A stretch of DNA of 64,000 nt from Archegozetes longisetosus (GCA_018873245.2 JAEMBT020000004.1:9068652-9132651), one strand, 5' to 3'. Positions 52,044-63,560 are shown, counted from the stretch's first letter. Made by a program: numbers and translations. The notes: generated by a model not told the origin, from the letters alone.

Positions 52044-52110
52044 AACTCAGCAAAGTAAGATCTATCCAACGATACTAAAATCAGCGGGGCCCAAAAATAT
52101 TGATCTTTCT
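51452..52110. mobile_element. Element with AGAAAGATCAATATTT ends and AT microsatellite
   Basis: The ends are AGAAAGATCAATATTTT (51,453 onward) and AAAATATTGATCTTTCT (to 52,110). Both continue inward into GGGCCCC, with a roughly 13-bp insertion on the left. It is absent from the left arm, where the flanks meet near 24,970. No protein recognised. Confidence 0.75.
51981..52041. repeat. (AT)n microsatellite
   Basis: About 30 uninterrupted TA units inside the right-arm-specific element. Confidence 0.95.
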
Positions 52111-52119
52111 GGCAACGTG

Positions 52120-54190
52120 TCTCTCTGAGATGCCATCTGTAACTACTAGGGGCAGAAATTGGCCCCAATGTTTGTGTTTGCTATTTGTGTTGCAGTGCTG
52201 TGATTTCGCCACCAGCAATGCAATAAGTGGTAAACCACTGATAACATTTTGGCAGATAATTAGAAACTAATTAACAAGTTAATTAAAACTTGCAAAACAT
52301 GATCTAAATTTGATTCGAAAAGCATCAGCACTCACTTAGAACTGATATGTGGGGTAACATTTCACTTCGCAGTTGATTCTGCGTTTTCAGAAGTTCAATT
52401 GTGATGAAGGGTCGATCTAAGACATTCTACTATTTAAGGGTTAACTTAAAAGTCAAGTTTTCTCGCAGTAGATGAGTGCAAACCTCATAGGGTAAACAAA
52501 AAATTCATTTAACATTTACAGAAATCCAACAATCTCAAAAACTATTGATAAATGCTAAAGCATTCTTAGTTAATTGGTGTCATTTTCAAACTCAATGTTG
52601 ACATAATTGATTTGATTGATCTGATTGATGATGATTTAAGCTCTAATACCTGACTGAAGTGAAGCACGTATTAAATAGTGACTATATATTGGTCAAAGCA
52701 AAAGACCTTTAAAACTATACAAACTTATGCTTCATTGTGTCAGGTAGCTTTTACGGGAATTGATTGTTTTAGGTTATTCCAATGCTTGTTGACTGCGATG
52801 TCACTTTCGATTTGAACATTAACTCAATCTGAGATGTTAGCGATTGCTTTCAATTATTAAATACCATAAAACGAGTTTTTCAGTTTAGATCGAAACCGAA
52901 AATCAATGTAACAGCACTTCTAATGAGACATAATGAGAAAACTGTTGTACCAATAACATCTTTGATTGAGTTATGAATTTTGTGATATATTTGCCTAAAA
53001 AGCCTATAATTATGTTGCAACTCATATCCAATGACATGTTTCAATGTTTTTGACCAACTCTTCTGAACACAATATAAAAGACTAAATCAAACAAACCTAA
53101 AGCTTTTGTTTTGTTATCGGTGCTGTAACTGATAAATGATAGTTAAAATCTGATTCTCAATAACTTTAATGCTGCATAACTGACACGTTTTTGAATTGAC
53201 TAAATTAAACTCGGTCGTGTTTTTGGTAAATAAAAATTGATATTTGTCTTACCACACTTCATATAAAAACTATTGGACTGATTTTAAAGTTGTTCGATAC
53301 TATCAATATTATTCAATCAAATGTTTTCATTTGAATGACTGACGATTTTCGATCGAACACTCCGAAATTTTAGATTAGTCATGAACTGATAAGTTGGGAT
53401 AAAATGTTTTTCATATGCATTGCATTGAACATGACACGCTATCGATGTCGTCTCTGATCATCTACTTTTGAATCATCTGTAATGTTGACAACAATTTTAT
53501 TGAAACACTCGGTGAGTAAATTACTTATATAAATTGATAGCATTTCAGGCATGGAAGTCGAAATGTGCAGCTATGTCAAATAGCTTCACTTTTATCAACC
53601 CCAAACTGATGTATTCTGAGAAAGTTTTAAGGGTTTGCTCTCTCGTTAATTTACTACTAAACTTAACATATGAATCATTTGATTTTAACGTAGTGAATGA
53701 CCCAATAATTACTGATAATCGAATGATTTGATGCATGTTTTAAGTCAGATAAATTTGAAAAAAGTTCAAAAACATGTTTCGGCATAGTATAAAATCTATA
53801 TTTGCACACGTGTTTGTAATTAATTGACAAATTCAATAAAATCATGCTAATAACTTCTGAAGCCGACAGAGTATTGGTTGTTGTCTTGTTCCATATGGAT
53901 TTAAATACGAAAACTGAAATGTGATATGTGAGTCAATAAACATAAATTATAATTGTCAGCTGTGAGTTAAGTCTCGTGAAAGTGCAAACTCTGATCAGTG
54001 TTCTCACATAGAGTTCGTTCTCATAAAGGGCTAGATGACTGAATATCAAATATTAATTTTCGGTCTTACCTTATATTTGAATTTTTATAAGCCTTTTTGT
54101 TTCAAAAGCCAAACAGGAAATACGTTTCGACTTGAGGCGTGAATTTTCTAACAATGGAAGTAACAATTGATTCGATTGATTGCTTAGGAA
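52120..54190. other. Outer right arm, non-coding
   Basis: Diverged mirror of the left arm from about 24,950 back to 19,850, without the left arm's insertions. No gene recognised. Open stretches at 53,534-53,736 are not preserved in the mirror sequence near 23,410-23,600. Confidence 0.55.
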
Positions 54191-54195
54191 ACTTG

Positions 54196-54323
54196 AAGCC
54201 GTATTCTGAGTTCTGTTTAAGCCCGATCTCGATTCAAGTTAGACTTCGCGCTATTGAAATTTGTATTTTCAAGTCTAACTTGAGTCGAGATCAAGCTTAA
54301 AACAAAACTCAAAATAAGGCTCT
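54196..54323. mobile_element. Short foldback MITE, copy 2
   Basis: Same family as 51,078-51,205 (CGTATTCTGAGTTCTG end, GAGTCGAGATC in the arm). It is absent at the mirrored site near 19,825, where TTAGGAAACATAAAATAGG is uninterrupted. Confidence 0.83.
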
Positions 54324-55373
54324 TGAACGGGAAAATCATAATTAGTCTCATATACGAAAATTAGTCGAGATCATTATAAGTAAAATAGCTATAAATCCTA
54401 TTACGAATAATATAGCATTGGTTCTTATAAAAGATTCGTGAGTTTTGATTTGACCTGCGAGATCATTTGATTGTGGAGCTCTAACAGTTCAAAGCTATTA
54501 ATCTGTTGTCATAACAAACAATTAAGAAGCTATTAAATCTGGTCTAAGATTTGTTTGCTGTCTGTTGTGTCAATAGCATTGAAAATATCAAGCGATTTGT
54601 CTTGACTTTTGGTTCGTTCCATTTGAATGGTCGCTACTCTCAAACTTAACTGTTGGAATTGGCCAAATCATTTGCCACACGAAACAGTAAGAGAATAGGG
54701 GATTCATTCAATGGGCAGGAAGAGAACCAAATTTCGAGCCTCTGCAGCCCTCTAATGTTCAGTCATGCATTTAGAATACACGTGATGAATGTGCGCAAAA
54801 CACAATCATAAAGCTTTACAATAAAGACAAAAATCTACAAAAAGTTGGTATTACCTAGACTAGAACAAGGTCTCCTTTTACTAACTAATCACTAACTAAC
54901 TCTATTGTATATAAACTTTCTGAGGAAAGGTTACGAGACCTACAAATTCTATTCTCTCACAGTATTTACAAATTTATTTTTATCGTAGTGTTTGTTCATT
55001 CAGATTATTTTAAGTCATTGCTATAATTATGATCATGTTACAACTTTTGTTATCAGTTATTGAACCAATATAAGCCAATAGCCAATTCTTTAAATGAATT
55101 TTCAGTTTTGTTGCAATTGTTTAGATATTTGATAACAAATTTTCTCGTTAATACGATTCGAGATTATATCAAAATCATTAATACCAGATATAATGAAACG
55201 GTAAATGGCGAATATAAGAAAATGGGCCTGTTTCTTAGAATCCTTAGGAATTACCCCATGAAGTATGGTATTGTCGGAATCTACTAAGCGGACTGAGTCA
55301 ATTGAGATCACACTCGGGCCTAGGGCCCTAGGGACTCGTCCTAGGTCCATCAAACTCTATAGTCATGTAGCAC

Positions 55374-55590
55374 AATGATAGAGAAGAGCTGTTTATTACT
55401 CTCGACCGAAAGGGAGGTAAAGTAAGAAAGACCACTGCTGAAGACGACGCTGTGCTTAAGACAGTCACACTTGAAAACCGGTGGTCGTCGGTGGTGTGAC
55501 TGTCTTAAGCACAACACCGTCTCCAGCAGTGGTCTTTCTTACTTTACCTCCCTTTCGGTCGAGAGTAATAAACAGCTCTTCTCTATCATT
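55374..55590. repeat. Near-perfect hairpin made from transposase coding sequence
   Basis: The 97-bp arms at 55,374-55,470 and 55,494-55,590 differ at about four positions and enclose a 23-bp loop. The right arm, read on the minus strand, is exon 2 of the Tc1-like fragment at 55,465-55,782 (REELFITLDRKGG); the left arm is an inverted copy of the same bases. Just to the left, near 55,319, lies the perfect 14-bp palindrome CCTAGGGCCCTAGG. The hairpin stands just outside the outer end of palindrome 2. Confidence 0.9.
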
Positions 55591-55782
55591 GATACGACAC
55601 CATTCATAGTATATCTTCTCAGTGATTTCTAAAGAATTACTTTTTAATTGTCAGTTAATACAATGTTAATTATACTTACGGATGTCAGGATCTGTCATAA
55701 TCCTATGTTTTGTGTATCCCTTTGCATGATATTTAATAAATTTGCGAAACTTAACTTCGCATTCTTCGACACTCAAAACCAT
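55465..55782 (-). pseudogene. Tc1-like transposase N-terminal fragment, two exons
   Basis: Exon 1 is 55,782-55,680 and exon 2 is 55,628-55,465, separated by a 51-bp GT-AG intron and joined in the same phase as the copy at 616-860. The spliced product would be 88 aa: MVLSVEECEVKFRKF, YYEWCRINDREELF, GGKVRKTT, then a tail that runs into the hairpin loop and stops. It is open throughout but lacks any catalytic domain. A small captured or regulatory protein is possible; a truncated transposon remnant is likelier. Confidence 0.5.
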
Positions 55783-55799
55783 TACTGAAACAATCAAAT

Positions 55800-56150
55800 T
55801 TTCAACGATTTAAATGAAAATAAAATTAAAATTAATTGAAACAAAATGTCAGCAAAAACACTGTAAACAATGTGAACAATATGGGTGATGCTATTCATAG
55901 ACAACTACTTTACAGTACTTTAATTATTACAAATCCACACTCCATGTTATTTCAATGTAAAATTTTGGTTATTTTTAAATTAAAATTTTAATATGAAAAT
56001 GTCAATATTTTTTAAAACCTTTTATAGGGAATGCTTGTCAATTATTCTAGTTTGTACATGTCAATTTTCATCATAATTGGATTGTTCATTAAAGAGTTAT
56101 ACTTGATAAACCGACGGTAGATAGTATTGTCGATAGCTGTATATCTATAC
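55800..56150. other. Intergenic stretch between Tc1-like and hAT pieces
   Basis: AT-rich. Nothing recognised. Confidence 0.5.
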
Positions 56151-56160
56151 AGCTAATGAC

Positions 56161-56856
56161 TAGATCCCGGAATTTGGACTTTAGGGACTTTCGTAGCGGT
56201 TCATAGGCCAGCCTCGGGACTTAGCATGACCGCCGACCACAACTTTGAGATCATTTTCCCGAACTTTTATCGGGACTATAAATGCCTATTTTAAGGGTTC
56301 GAGACTATTTGAAATTAAAATGACTTTTTACTTAAAAATATCCTATTATAAGCTTTTTTGTTAGAGAAAAATTTTTAAGTTGTAATTTGAGAAAAAACTA
56401 AATTATTTTCGAAATTTTGAAACGTTTTCAACAAGACATGCGTTGATTCGCCATTTATACATTAGTAGCTGAAAGCATGTTTTCGTTACTATTGTTTAAT
56501 TAAATTTGTGAAAAATGGGCAAAATTAAGGAATCGAGTGTTAGTCGTATGAGAAGGTTTGCTAAAGAATTTAGTGATGTCTTAAGTATACAAACCAATGA
56601 AACAACTAAATCTCAGGTACTCTTCTGTCAGTGCTGTCTATGTGTGGTTAATAGCGATAAAAAGTCATATGTTGTCCAACATATGACTATTGAAGATAAG
56701 AATCTTAAGTATTATTTCATAATTTACTGTAATTCCGATATTTTGTAACGATTTTCAATAAAATAAAAGACTATTTGAGAGACTATTTGAGGTGTTTTTC
56801 GGGACTTTTATAGAGTCTAAATCGGGTCTTATTCGGGACTATAATTCCGGGGTCTA
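56161..56856 (+). mobile_element. Non-autonomous hAT transposon (696 bp)
   Basis: Flanked by a perfect 8-bp duplication CTAATGAC (56,153-56,160 and 56,857-56,864). Terminal inverted repeats are TAGATCCCGGAATT and TAGACCCCGGAATT, followed by CGGGACT words that recur in both subterminal regions. It contains a small zinc-finger-like coding piece at 56,515-56,748. A different family from the hAT element at 19,994. Confidence 0.92.
56515..56748 (+). pseudogene. hAT-derived zinc-finger (BED/CGGBP1-like) N-terminal fragment
   Basis: Starts MGKIKESSVSRMRRFAKEF and contains FCQCCLCVVNSDKKSYVVQH, a C2H-type finger pattern similar to the N-terminus of hAT transposases and CGGBP1-like proteins (FCxxC, then QH). 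After 77 codons it ends. The catalytic and dimerisation domains are absent, so the host element is an internal deletion product that kept the DNA-binding start. Confidence 0.6.
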
Positions 56857-56864
56857 CTAATGAC

Positions 56865-57040
56865 ATAACTATCTTTACCTGGTTAAACTCGAAATTTTTT
56901 TGACTGTGTTAATCAATTTGAAATCGGCTTTCGGTATTTTGTAGCATGATAATTGCAGATCTTAATAAGTACATATAAAGTATTTTATTCAATAAAGTAA
57001 CATGGTAAATTACTATTTAATAAAAAACTGGATGTTATAA
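56865..57040. repeat. Terminal repeat of Tc1-like element
   Basis: Matches about 296-470 in direct orientation. A shorter inner repeat follows at about 57,047-57,090 (TTTAGTAGCAGGATAATTTC), giving an IR/DR-like layout. A hAT element has inserted at its outer edge. Confidence 0.7.
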
Positions 57041-57204
57041 TGATTTTCAAACGGTTTTCGATGTTTAGTAGCAGGATAATTTCAGATTTTATAAACATGA
57101 AAATTTTCAGTTTGGAAACTTTTAAAAATTGAACAAGCAGCTTTGTATTTAAAACTAGAATTTTATTGAAAATCATTATAAACACGAATAATTATTTGAG
57201 AACT

Positions 57205-57780
57205 AATAACTTGTATGACCCCCAGCCGCCCCTAAAACCTCTTGCAAACGATTAAGCATTGAATTACACAAATTAATGAAATATTGTCGCGAATTGGTTC
57301 CGGACATTGTTGTGAACCATTTGAAGTGCTTCCAACAGGTCTTAGAATTAATGATTGGGCGCTCAGTTCTCACCAAACCTTTGATCATAGCGCCAACGTT
57401 CTCATCAGGATTTAGATCTGGGGAAAAGCTATAAAGCTAATTATTAATAATGGAAAATTTGATTTTTGCCTTGGATTCAGTAAAACAAAGTCCTCAATTG
57501 GACCGATATGATCGTTAATCCATTCCTTCACGTGATTCGAATTGTGTCGGGTGGTTGTCGTAGAGCAGAACATTGCCGTCGTCGTAGTGCTTCTCAGTGA
57601 ATGGCAAAAATGATGTCTCCATAAACTCAGAATACGATTCCTTACAAAGTCTCTTAACGATGTGGAGCGGACCCATTCCATGGAGCGAAAACAGGCTTTA
57701 AAATAATGAATTACTGCACACATACTATTCACCATGCTATGAAATAAACTTCGAAACGATAAGTGTGAGAAACTGTAGCG
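57205..57780 (-). pseudogene. Tc1-like transposase C-terminal relic
   Basis: Read across frames on the minus strand: FLPFTEKHYDDGNVLLYDNH (second Asp region), SFSPDLNPDENVGAMIKG (the SPDLNPIE motif, with Asp where Ile usually stands before the Glu), and a C-terminus SMLNRLQEVLGAAGGHTSY, the usual SMxxRxxxVxxxxGxxTxY ending. Frameshifts and stops lie between them. With the terminal repeat at 56,865 it forms one end of a dead Tc1-like element. Confidence 0.75.
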
Positions 57781-57879
57781 ATATATCGCTCTTCAAATCG
57801 AGTTCCTCTCTCTTTCCACACTTAGAATCGGCCCCTATCACCCGAACCAATTCCATGACATTACATGACATTTCCAGAA

Positions 57880-58530
57880 TCAGCTTCTGAGGGCACGTCA
57901 ACCGATTTTTAAGATTTGCAAAAGATGCATCATGTTTTAAATTCTAATTTTAATTATCATAATAAATATGGTAATGAGTTGATAATTAGATTCACAAACC
58001 GTTCGTTATGTTTTGAACTCAGATTTCAGTTAATAGATTTTCAAATAATAAGTTGAATAGGTTTTTAGAAAACCATAATGAAGATATTGTTTGAAAATGA
58101 AAGCTTTCAAAAATTTGAAAGTTTTTGACTTTTTTATTTCTTAAATATAGATCCAAATATCAAATGAAGGCCATGTGATTGATATATGTGATTGGTCAGG
58201 ATGCTAATACAAGTACAGGATGTAAATGAGGTACTTGATAGATTTATTTTTGAAATTATTTCATAAGTTTTAAAGAATTTTACATTAAATTTAATATTCA
58301 GTTAAAGCAATGTTAAAACGTGTAATCAATTTAATTCTCATTTCTATAGTTACATCACATCTACAGATTTAACAGTCGATGAATGCATTTTGAGATCAGG
58401 TCATTTTCGAGGAATAAATTCAGTTTAAATATTTATAAGAAAAATTTGAAATATTTTTTCAGCATAAATTATTTTAGTATAAGATTTGGAAATCTCGGTT
58501 TCATTTTAAATTTTTTCTTAGAAGTTGATT
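57880..58530. other. Downstream region of the GMC gene
   Basis: No gene recognised. AT-rich. The 3' end of the GMC transcript probably lies here. Confidence 0.45.
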
Positions 58531-58535
58531 CGAAA

Positions 58536-60974
58536 TTAGAGACCATAGTCTTGCTTAATCATTTGAGAGCCATATTCGCCGATCATAATCACGGCTGCGT
58601 TTGTATTCGCATTGATCATTTCAGGCATTATTGAAGCATCAATAACACGAAGTCTTGAAATGCCTTTAACTTTAAGTCTCTCATTAACCACAACATCATT
58701 TCTATGAATAGATCCCATTCGACAAGTGCCTATCGGGTGAAAAGTTGTACTGCCAATTCGCCTATAAATGCATCGAATATAAGAATCGCATTGATAGAGC
58801 GGCTGATTGCGACAGTAATCACATCCGGGAATAGGTTTCGAAGGAATAATCACTTGCTCCGCAAACGAACTCTTTTGCAGAATAGAGAACACAAATTTCG
58901 TTGTTTCTACTAAATCTTCTAAGTCTTGAGGATTCCACAGATATTTAGGATCAATTAATGGATGCTCGAAAGGATCGGTCGAAGACAATCGAATGGAACC
59001 ATGACTTCGAACTCTAGCTAGAAATATTTGCGAAGCTAAACAGTTTTGGCCTAAAAACTGCGCCATATATTCTCTCCATTGAGGTATGTCAGACCCATAC
59101 TGCGAGATTGCTTCAGTCAAGTTTGTAGTGAACTTTGTAACGCGTGCATAGAAGGCTGTGTTCGGCCATTGATTATCTGAATTATTTTTAGTGCTATAAT
59201 ATGTCAATAAAAACGAACTTTCAGATAAAGGTCCGGATTTGTTGACATAGAGTTCGTATAATTGGTCGATATTTAGTTCGGGAGCAGTATTGACTAAACT
59301 TTCATCTTTTATTCTGAAATAAAGTGTCACAATTGGGTGATCTTTCAGATTATCACCAACGGGAAGGTCTGCTATCAAAGGTATCTTCAATTCTTTTAGA
59401 TGATCCTTCGGTCCAATTCCTGATAGCATTAGTATTTGAGGAGAACTTATGGCACCTTTTGGTAAAAATATTAATGTAGTCTCAAAGACTAGTGTAAAGT
59501 TTCGGACAATAGATGTTGAAATAAAAAAAGATGAGAAGTCATTTTGATACATATATGTTCATATGTGAAGATTCTATAGAAACAATCTCTAGTCTTGATT
59601 TTCGGCACTGACAAGTTATAAGCATCAAGGAAAAACTTTAATTATGAATCGAATTTGTATTGTAAATGGACGAATGTTTTGATATTTGAGTAAGATAGAA
59701 TCAATGTATATTGATAAGAATTTGACTTCTTAGTGAACATAAAATTTTGGAAGATATCGTCAATTTTGGGAAAATACATAAGCTTTCGAATCACACTTAG
59801 CCCATGAACTCATGCCTTGTTATGGCTGATTCTCGAGCATAATTTGGAGAACGAGCTTGAGTGACTCGAATTTGTCGAGTACTAGCGCGTGCATTCTCTA
59901 CTATTGTATGCATCACTACTTATATGCAAATTTCTCGCCTCTCGCTTTCTTCAGTTAATTTAAGCAGATGTTCATTAGTAACTGTACTAGACTGTATCAA
60001 AGTAACTCATTTTTCCACTCTACGAACATCTATTATACAAGACTAGATATACACTTAAGAGATAGTATAATCAATACTTATTTACCTGCACATAAGACTA
60101 CTTCTTTGTTCGCCCTAACAGTATACTTTCGACCGTTTTTCATAAACTCAACTCCATACGCAGTTATTTCTTGACTCGAGTTTCTGAACAATATTCTTAA
60201 CACAAAAGATTGTGTTAAAATATGCAAATTAATTGGGTGTGGATTGGGATCGATATAAGCATTTCCAGTACTAGATCTTAAGCCATCCTTTATATTCAAC
60301 TGTATAAATCTTATTCCCAATTGTTGTGGACCGTTTACGTCTGTAGTATTTATTCCTAAACTATTGACTACTCTTTGATATTTCAATAGAATGGGATCTG
60401 GATTTGAAGGAGAAGATACACCAACTGATCCGTTAGTTCCGTGATATCCAGGATTCTCGTTAACAATCCTGATATCACTATTGTGTTCAGATTTGATAAA
60501 ATAAGGCAACACCTTGTTATAATTCCAACCGGTCGCATTATAAGTTTCGGCCCAGTTATCAAAATCTCTTTTGTTTCCTCTGTTATAATTCATATAATTG
60601 ATAGAAGAAGTGCCGCCAATCACTTTGCCTCTCGGTTGAGCCACACGTCTATCAATATATGACAAACCCATGAATTGTTGTGGGACTGTTCTATACTTCC
60701 AGTTATATTTCGAGTTCACTAAATATGGAAACGCTTGTGGAATATCAGTTAGTGCACCCTGCGCTTCTCCAGCTTCAAGAAGTAATACTTTGGTGTTTTT
60801 ATTCTCAGTCAGCCTCATAGCCACTACAGCTCCTGCGGAACCCGCGCCGATCACTATAAAATCGTAGCTGTCATACCATATTATCTGATTCTCAATACTT
60901 TTATGAACGAGTTCTCTATGTAGTATAATAATCGATACTGTTATCAATTTAATGGTCAAAGGCGGAAATATCAT
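58536..60974 (-). CDS. GMC oxidoreductase (glucose/choline dehydrogenase-like), two exons
   Basis: Exon 1 is 60,974-60,086 and exon 2 is 59,455-58,536, joined across a 630-bp GT-AG intron inside the conserved CAG|GAISSPQ junction. The product is 602 aa, a full-length arthropod GMC protein. This FAD-dependent family oxidises alcohols or sugars, with roles in cuticle, detoxification or ecdysteroid metabolism; the substrate cannot be read here. A hydrophobic N-terminus (6-19) suggests secretion or anchoring. Visible: FAD-binding VIGAGSAGAVV (Gly43-Gly48) with Glu67 in LLLEAGE; GMC signature 1, RGKVIGGTSSINYMNYNRG; signature 2, GAISSPQILMLSGIG (from 297); catalytic His536 in FHPIGTCRMG; and Asn582 in NTNAAVIMIGE, where many members have His or Asn. 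No disruptions. The nearest recognisable genes are unrelated. Confidence 0.93.
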
Positions 60975-60979
60975 TGTTA

Positions 60980-62455
60980 TGAACGAAGTTATAAATCAAT
61001 TGATAAACGCTTTATTCAGTAAATTCCGAGACACTCAAACAGTTCGTTCCAACTTGATGATTAAAACTACTTTGTTAACCACATCTGCTTTTCATTAAAT
61101 ATGTTGAATATGCATCTGTTGAATAGAGAACAGACTTTGCTATGACAAATCTATGAATTAGTTCGAGTGAATCTACAGTAGACTCAGATGAAGCTTCTAT
61201 AAGAAAATTATAAATTTACAATAAAGTTTCTTCTCTTAATAACAGACAAAGAAGAACTAATTGGTTGTTTCTTTTTTACAGTGAAATTCAATTCGTCAGT
61301 CTTCTGTATTGAAAAGATATGAAAATTACTCGAGTATTCATAAGAATAGTTGCAGTACGAAATAAAATGAAATCTATAATAGTCTGTAATTCGCACTTGC
61401 ATTAAAATATGTTTCTGTCACCAACTGCTACGGACCAGTAAACAGATTATATGAAATGTTCGATGTTAATAATATTCCAGAAAATTGAATGAAATATCAT
61501 TTAATCATTTGAACTAACTTACACTATTTCATGTGAAATGTGAACAGAATAGTTCGCAAAAGCAAAATAGTATTGAGAGAACCTGACCCATATGTGTCCC
61601 ACTGGCCCCAGCAATTTCAGGTCATTTCCGACATTTTATAACCTCAAAAGGAGTGTTTCTTTAAAATATGCATCTAGAAACAAACAGCAGATCCAAAAAA
61701 CTCACTTATCGATAAAAACATCAAGCATGAAATCTATATGCAAAATATATTTATTGATCACGCTCCTAAATTTAAGTTGAGAGATTGTCTTTTTTGATAC
61801 CGTCGAACCCAGATTCATAGAATTTATTTTTAAATTTCTTCAAGAGTATATTTTGTGCAAATGACTACGAGCTTTTTGTTTGTAAAGAAATTCATTATTT
61901 GGGCAAAAAATGGTTAAGTGGGGCATCAAATTACTCAGCTCAATGTTCTGAATGTGACCTTGTATTACATCCGAAAATGAAGTTTCAAGACACACTTTAC
62001 TTAATTGCAATTATTCAACTAATATTAATATTCAATCGTTATTCAAGTGATTGATGAAAAGTTAACATACTATTCATAACAAACTGTCTTAATCAGAGAT
62101 AGGAAGTAGAGACTCTTCCCTTATGCGAAAAATTATTTATTATCTATTGTGAAGACTCAGATCTATTAGTAGAGGAAGGAACTAAAACTCACAAATAGAT
62201 TTTATTAGATGGAATCAGTGAAAATTGAAATTTCATATCTTTAAAAGTATATTTAGTGTGTAAATAATAATTATATATCTAACGAATATATTCTCCTCCA
62301 GTCTGATTGACAATGGCCCAGAGAAGTGGGAGGCGTCTGATACCAGTGGCGCTGTTTTGTAAATTTATTTCTCTTATAACTTCTTCGTACACACCTTGAA
62401 GTTGAACTTCATTAGCAAATCTGTTATCTTAATTTGGCCTCTTTGTTCTCGCCAT
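60980..62455. other. Region upstream of the GMC gene
   Basis: No further gene recognised. Presumably contains the GMC promoter near 61,000, but no clear TATA box or motif can be defended. A short stretch at 61,590-61,640 (GTGTCCCACTGGCCCCAGC) is GC-richer than its surroundings and may be a repeat trace. Confidence 0.45.
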
Positions 62456-62460
62456 GCCAT

Positions 62461-62640
62461 CGAAGTCGTTCTAGAACATTCTAGAAACTCATGTAATATT
62501 TTAGAACTTATTAGAGCATTCTAGGAACTTGTGTAATATTTTGGAACTTTTCAAAGCATTCTACAATCTTGTAACATATTCAGTAACTATCTAGAAAGCA
62601 TGTATTTTAGTATAAAAGGGGGTCCACTCTACACACCCGT
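62461..62640 (+). promoter_or_regulatory. Heat-shock-element-like array with TATA box
   Basis: TTCTAGAACATTCTAGAA (62,469-62,486) is a perfect run of alternating TTC and GAA at 5-bp spacing, the heat-shock factor site. It opens three tandem units of about 40 bp starting with ATTCTA (62,478, 62,518, 62,558), each with degenerate GAA or TTC words. TATAAAAG follows at 62,611-62,618. Downstream I find no recognisable coding gene. An LTR or other promoter-bearing repeat is a real alternative. Confidence 0.55.
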
Positions 62641-62649
62641 TCCATATTT

Positions 62650-63560
62650 GAATTGAAAAATTTATGTAATCTATTAATGTTAGTTGATTCGAGTCTTCGG
62701 TCAGGCTCGACGCGAGTCCAAATCGAATCAATTCGCGGTTTGAACAGACTCGACTCGATTTCTACGAGTCGAATTCAAATCTCCCCCGACTCCACTCGAA
62801 ATCGATTTGTGCGGAGCACTAATCCAAAGTATGGCTTTGATTCAACGAATAAAATATTGTCTCAAATACATGCACAAATATTATTTTCTAAAAGGGCATA
62901 AGACCAATTTTAATATAAACCGTATGATTCGCATAATAGTTTTTTCAAACTCTTTAAGCCTTCTAACTTCATAATCTAATTTCATAGTACAAACTTTTTC
63001 ACTTATTATTAATTTATTAATTTTTTTCATGACTTATTTTTGGCTTCACTTTTCAGACAAAAACATTATTTTGTTTTGATTTTGTTTAATCAATTTGCTT
63101 AAACCCTGAAACTAAACTAACAGATAAGATGTTTGAGACATTTTGGAAAGTAAAAATCATGTGCTGTTAAAGTTAAAAGTTCAGTTACGGTTGAAATTTT
63201 GCTAAGTCTTTTAGAAAAAAGTTTTAATTTGTGCACTTCTTTGAGACAAACCATCAAATTTTGACACTTTAAAGTAATAGACTGGTTAAATTCAATTCTA
63301 TGTGCCATTGACCCTGTGCGCGTAACAATCCGGTGTCGCAATGGTTTAAATTTTATCAACACTATTTTCCGACCACCCTTCACATAAAAACTTCAAGCTT
63401 TACTACAGTACTGTTGACGTATTATTGCTGATCTTGCTCATGCTTTGGTTAAGTTAGATAATGCTGAAAAAGGCAGACACAACATTAACTCAAACTTGTA
63501 CCTTAAAAGTATTATTGAAGAGCATGATTCACACCAATACTTTGAAAGTTCTAAAGCAAA
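62650..63560. other. Region below the promoter-like array
   Basis: An 82-codon open stretch (62,653-62,901) is rich in repeated ACTCGA words and shows no family motif. 62,690-62,810 is a degenerate CTCGA/TCGAG-rich repeat. Nothing else recognised. Confidence 0.4.

Larger units (their letters stand above)
38075..55190 (-). repeat. Palindrome 2, right arm
   Basis: Reverse complement of 18,520-37,872. It lacks the left arm's hAT element, foldbacks, LINE body and mariner. It has its own 2.5-kb insertion (42,035-44,512), two short foldbacks and the AT-microsatellite element. Similarity fades in the last few hundred bases before 55,190. Confidence 0.92.

Noticed and set aside
51980..52168. Coding frame ending in repeated Tyr-Ile
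   Set aside because: It is a translation of the AT microsatellite and not conserved in the mirror arm.
53534..53736. Open frames on both strands in the outer right arm
   Set aside because: The mirrored left-arm sequence (about 23,410-23,600) has frameshifts in the same places, so there is no coding constraint.
18520..55190. Palindrome 2 as a plain foldback-read assembly artefact
   Set aside because: Arms differ by several complete insertions with target duplications and by diverged blocks, which a simple foldback read cannot create; joining of two haplotypes remains possible and is listed as the main alternative.
62653..62901. 82-codon protein downstream of the TATA box
   Set aside because: Rich in simple CTCGA-derived residues with no family motif; insufficient to call a gene.
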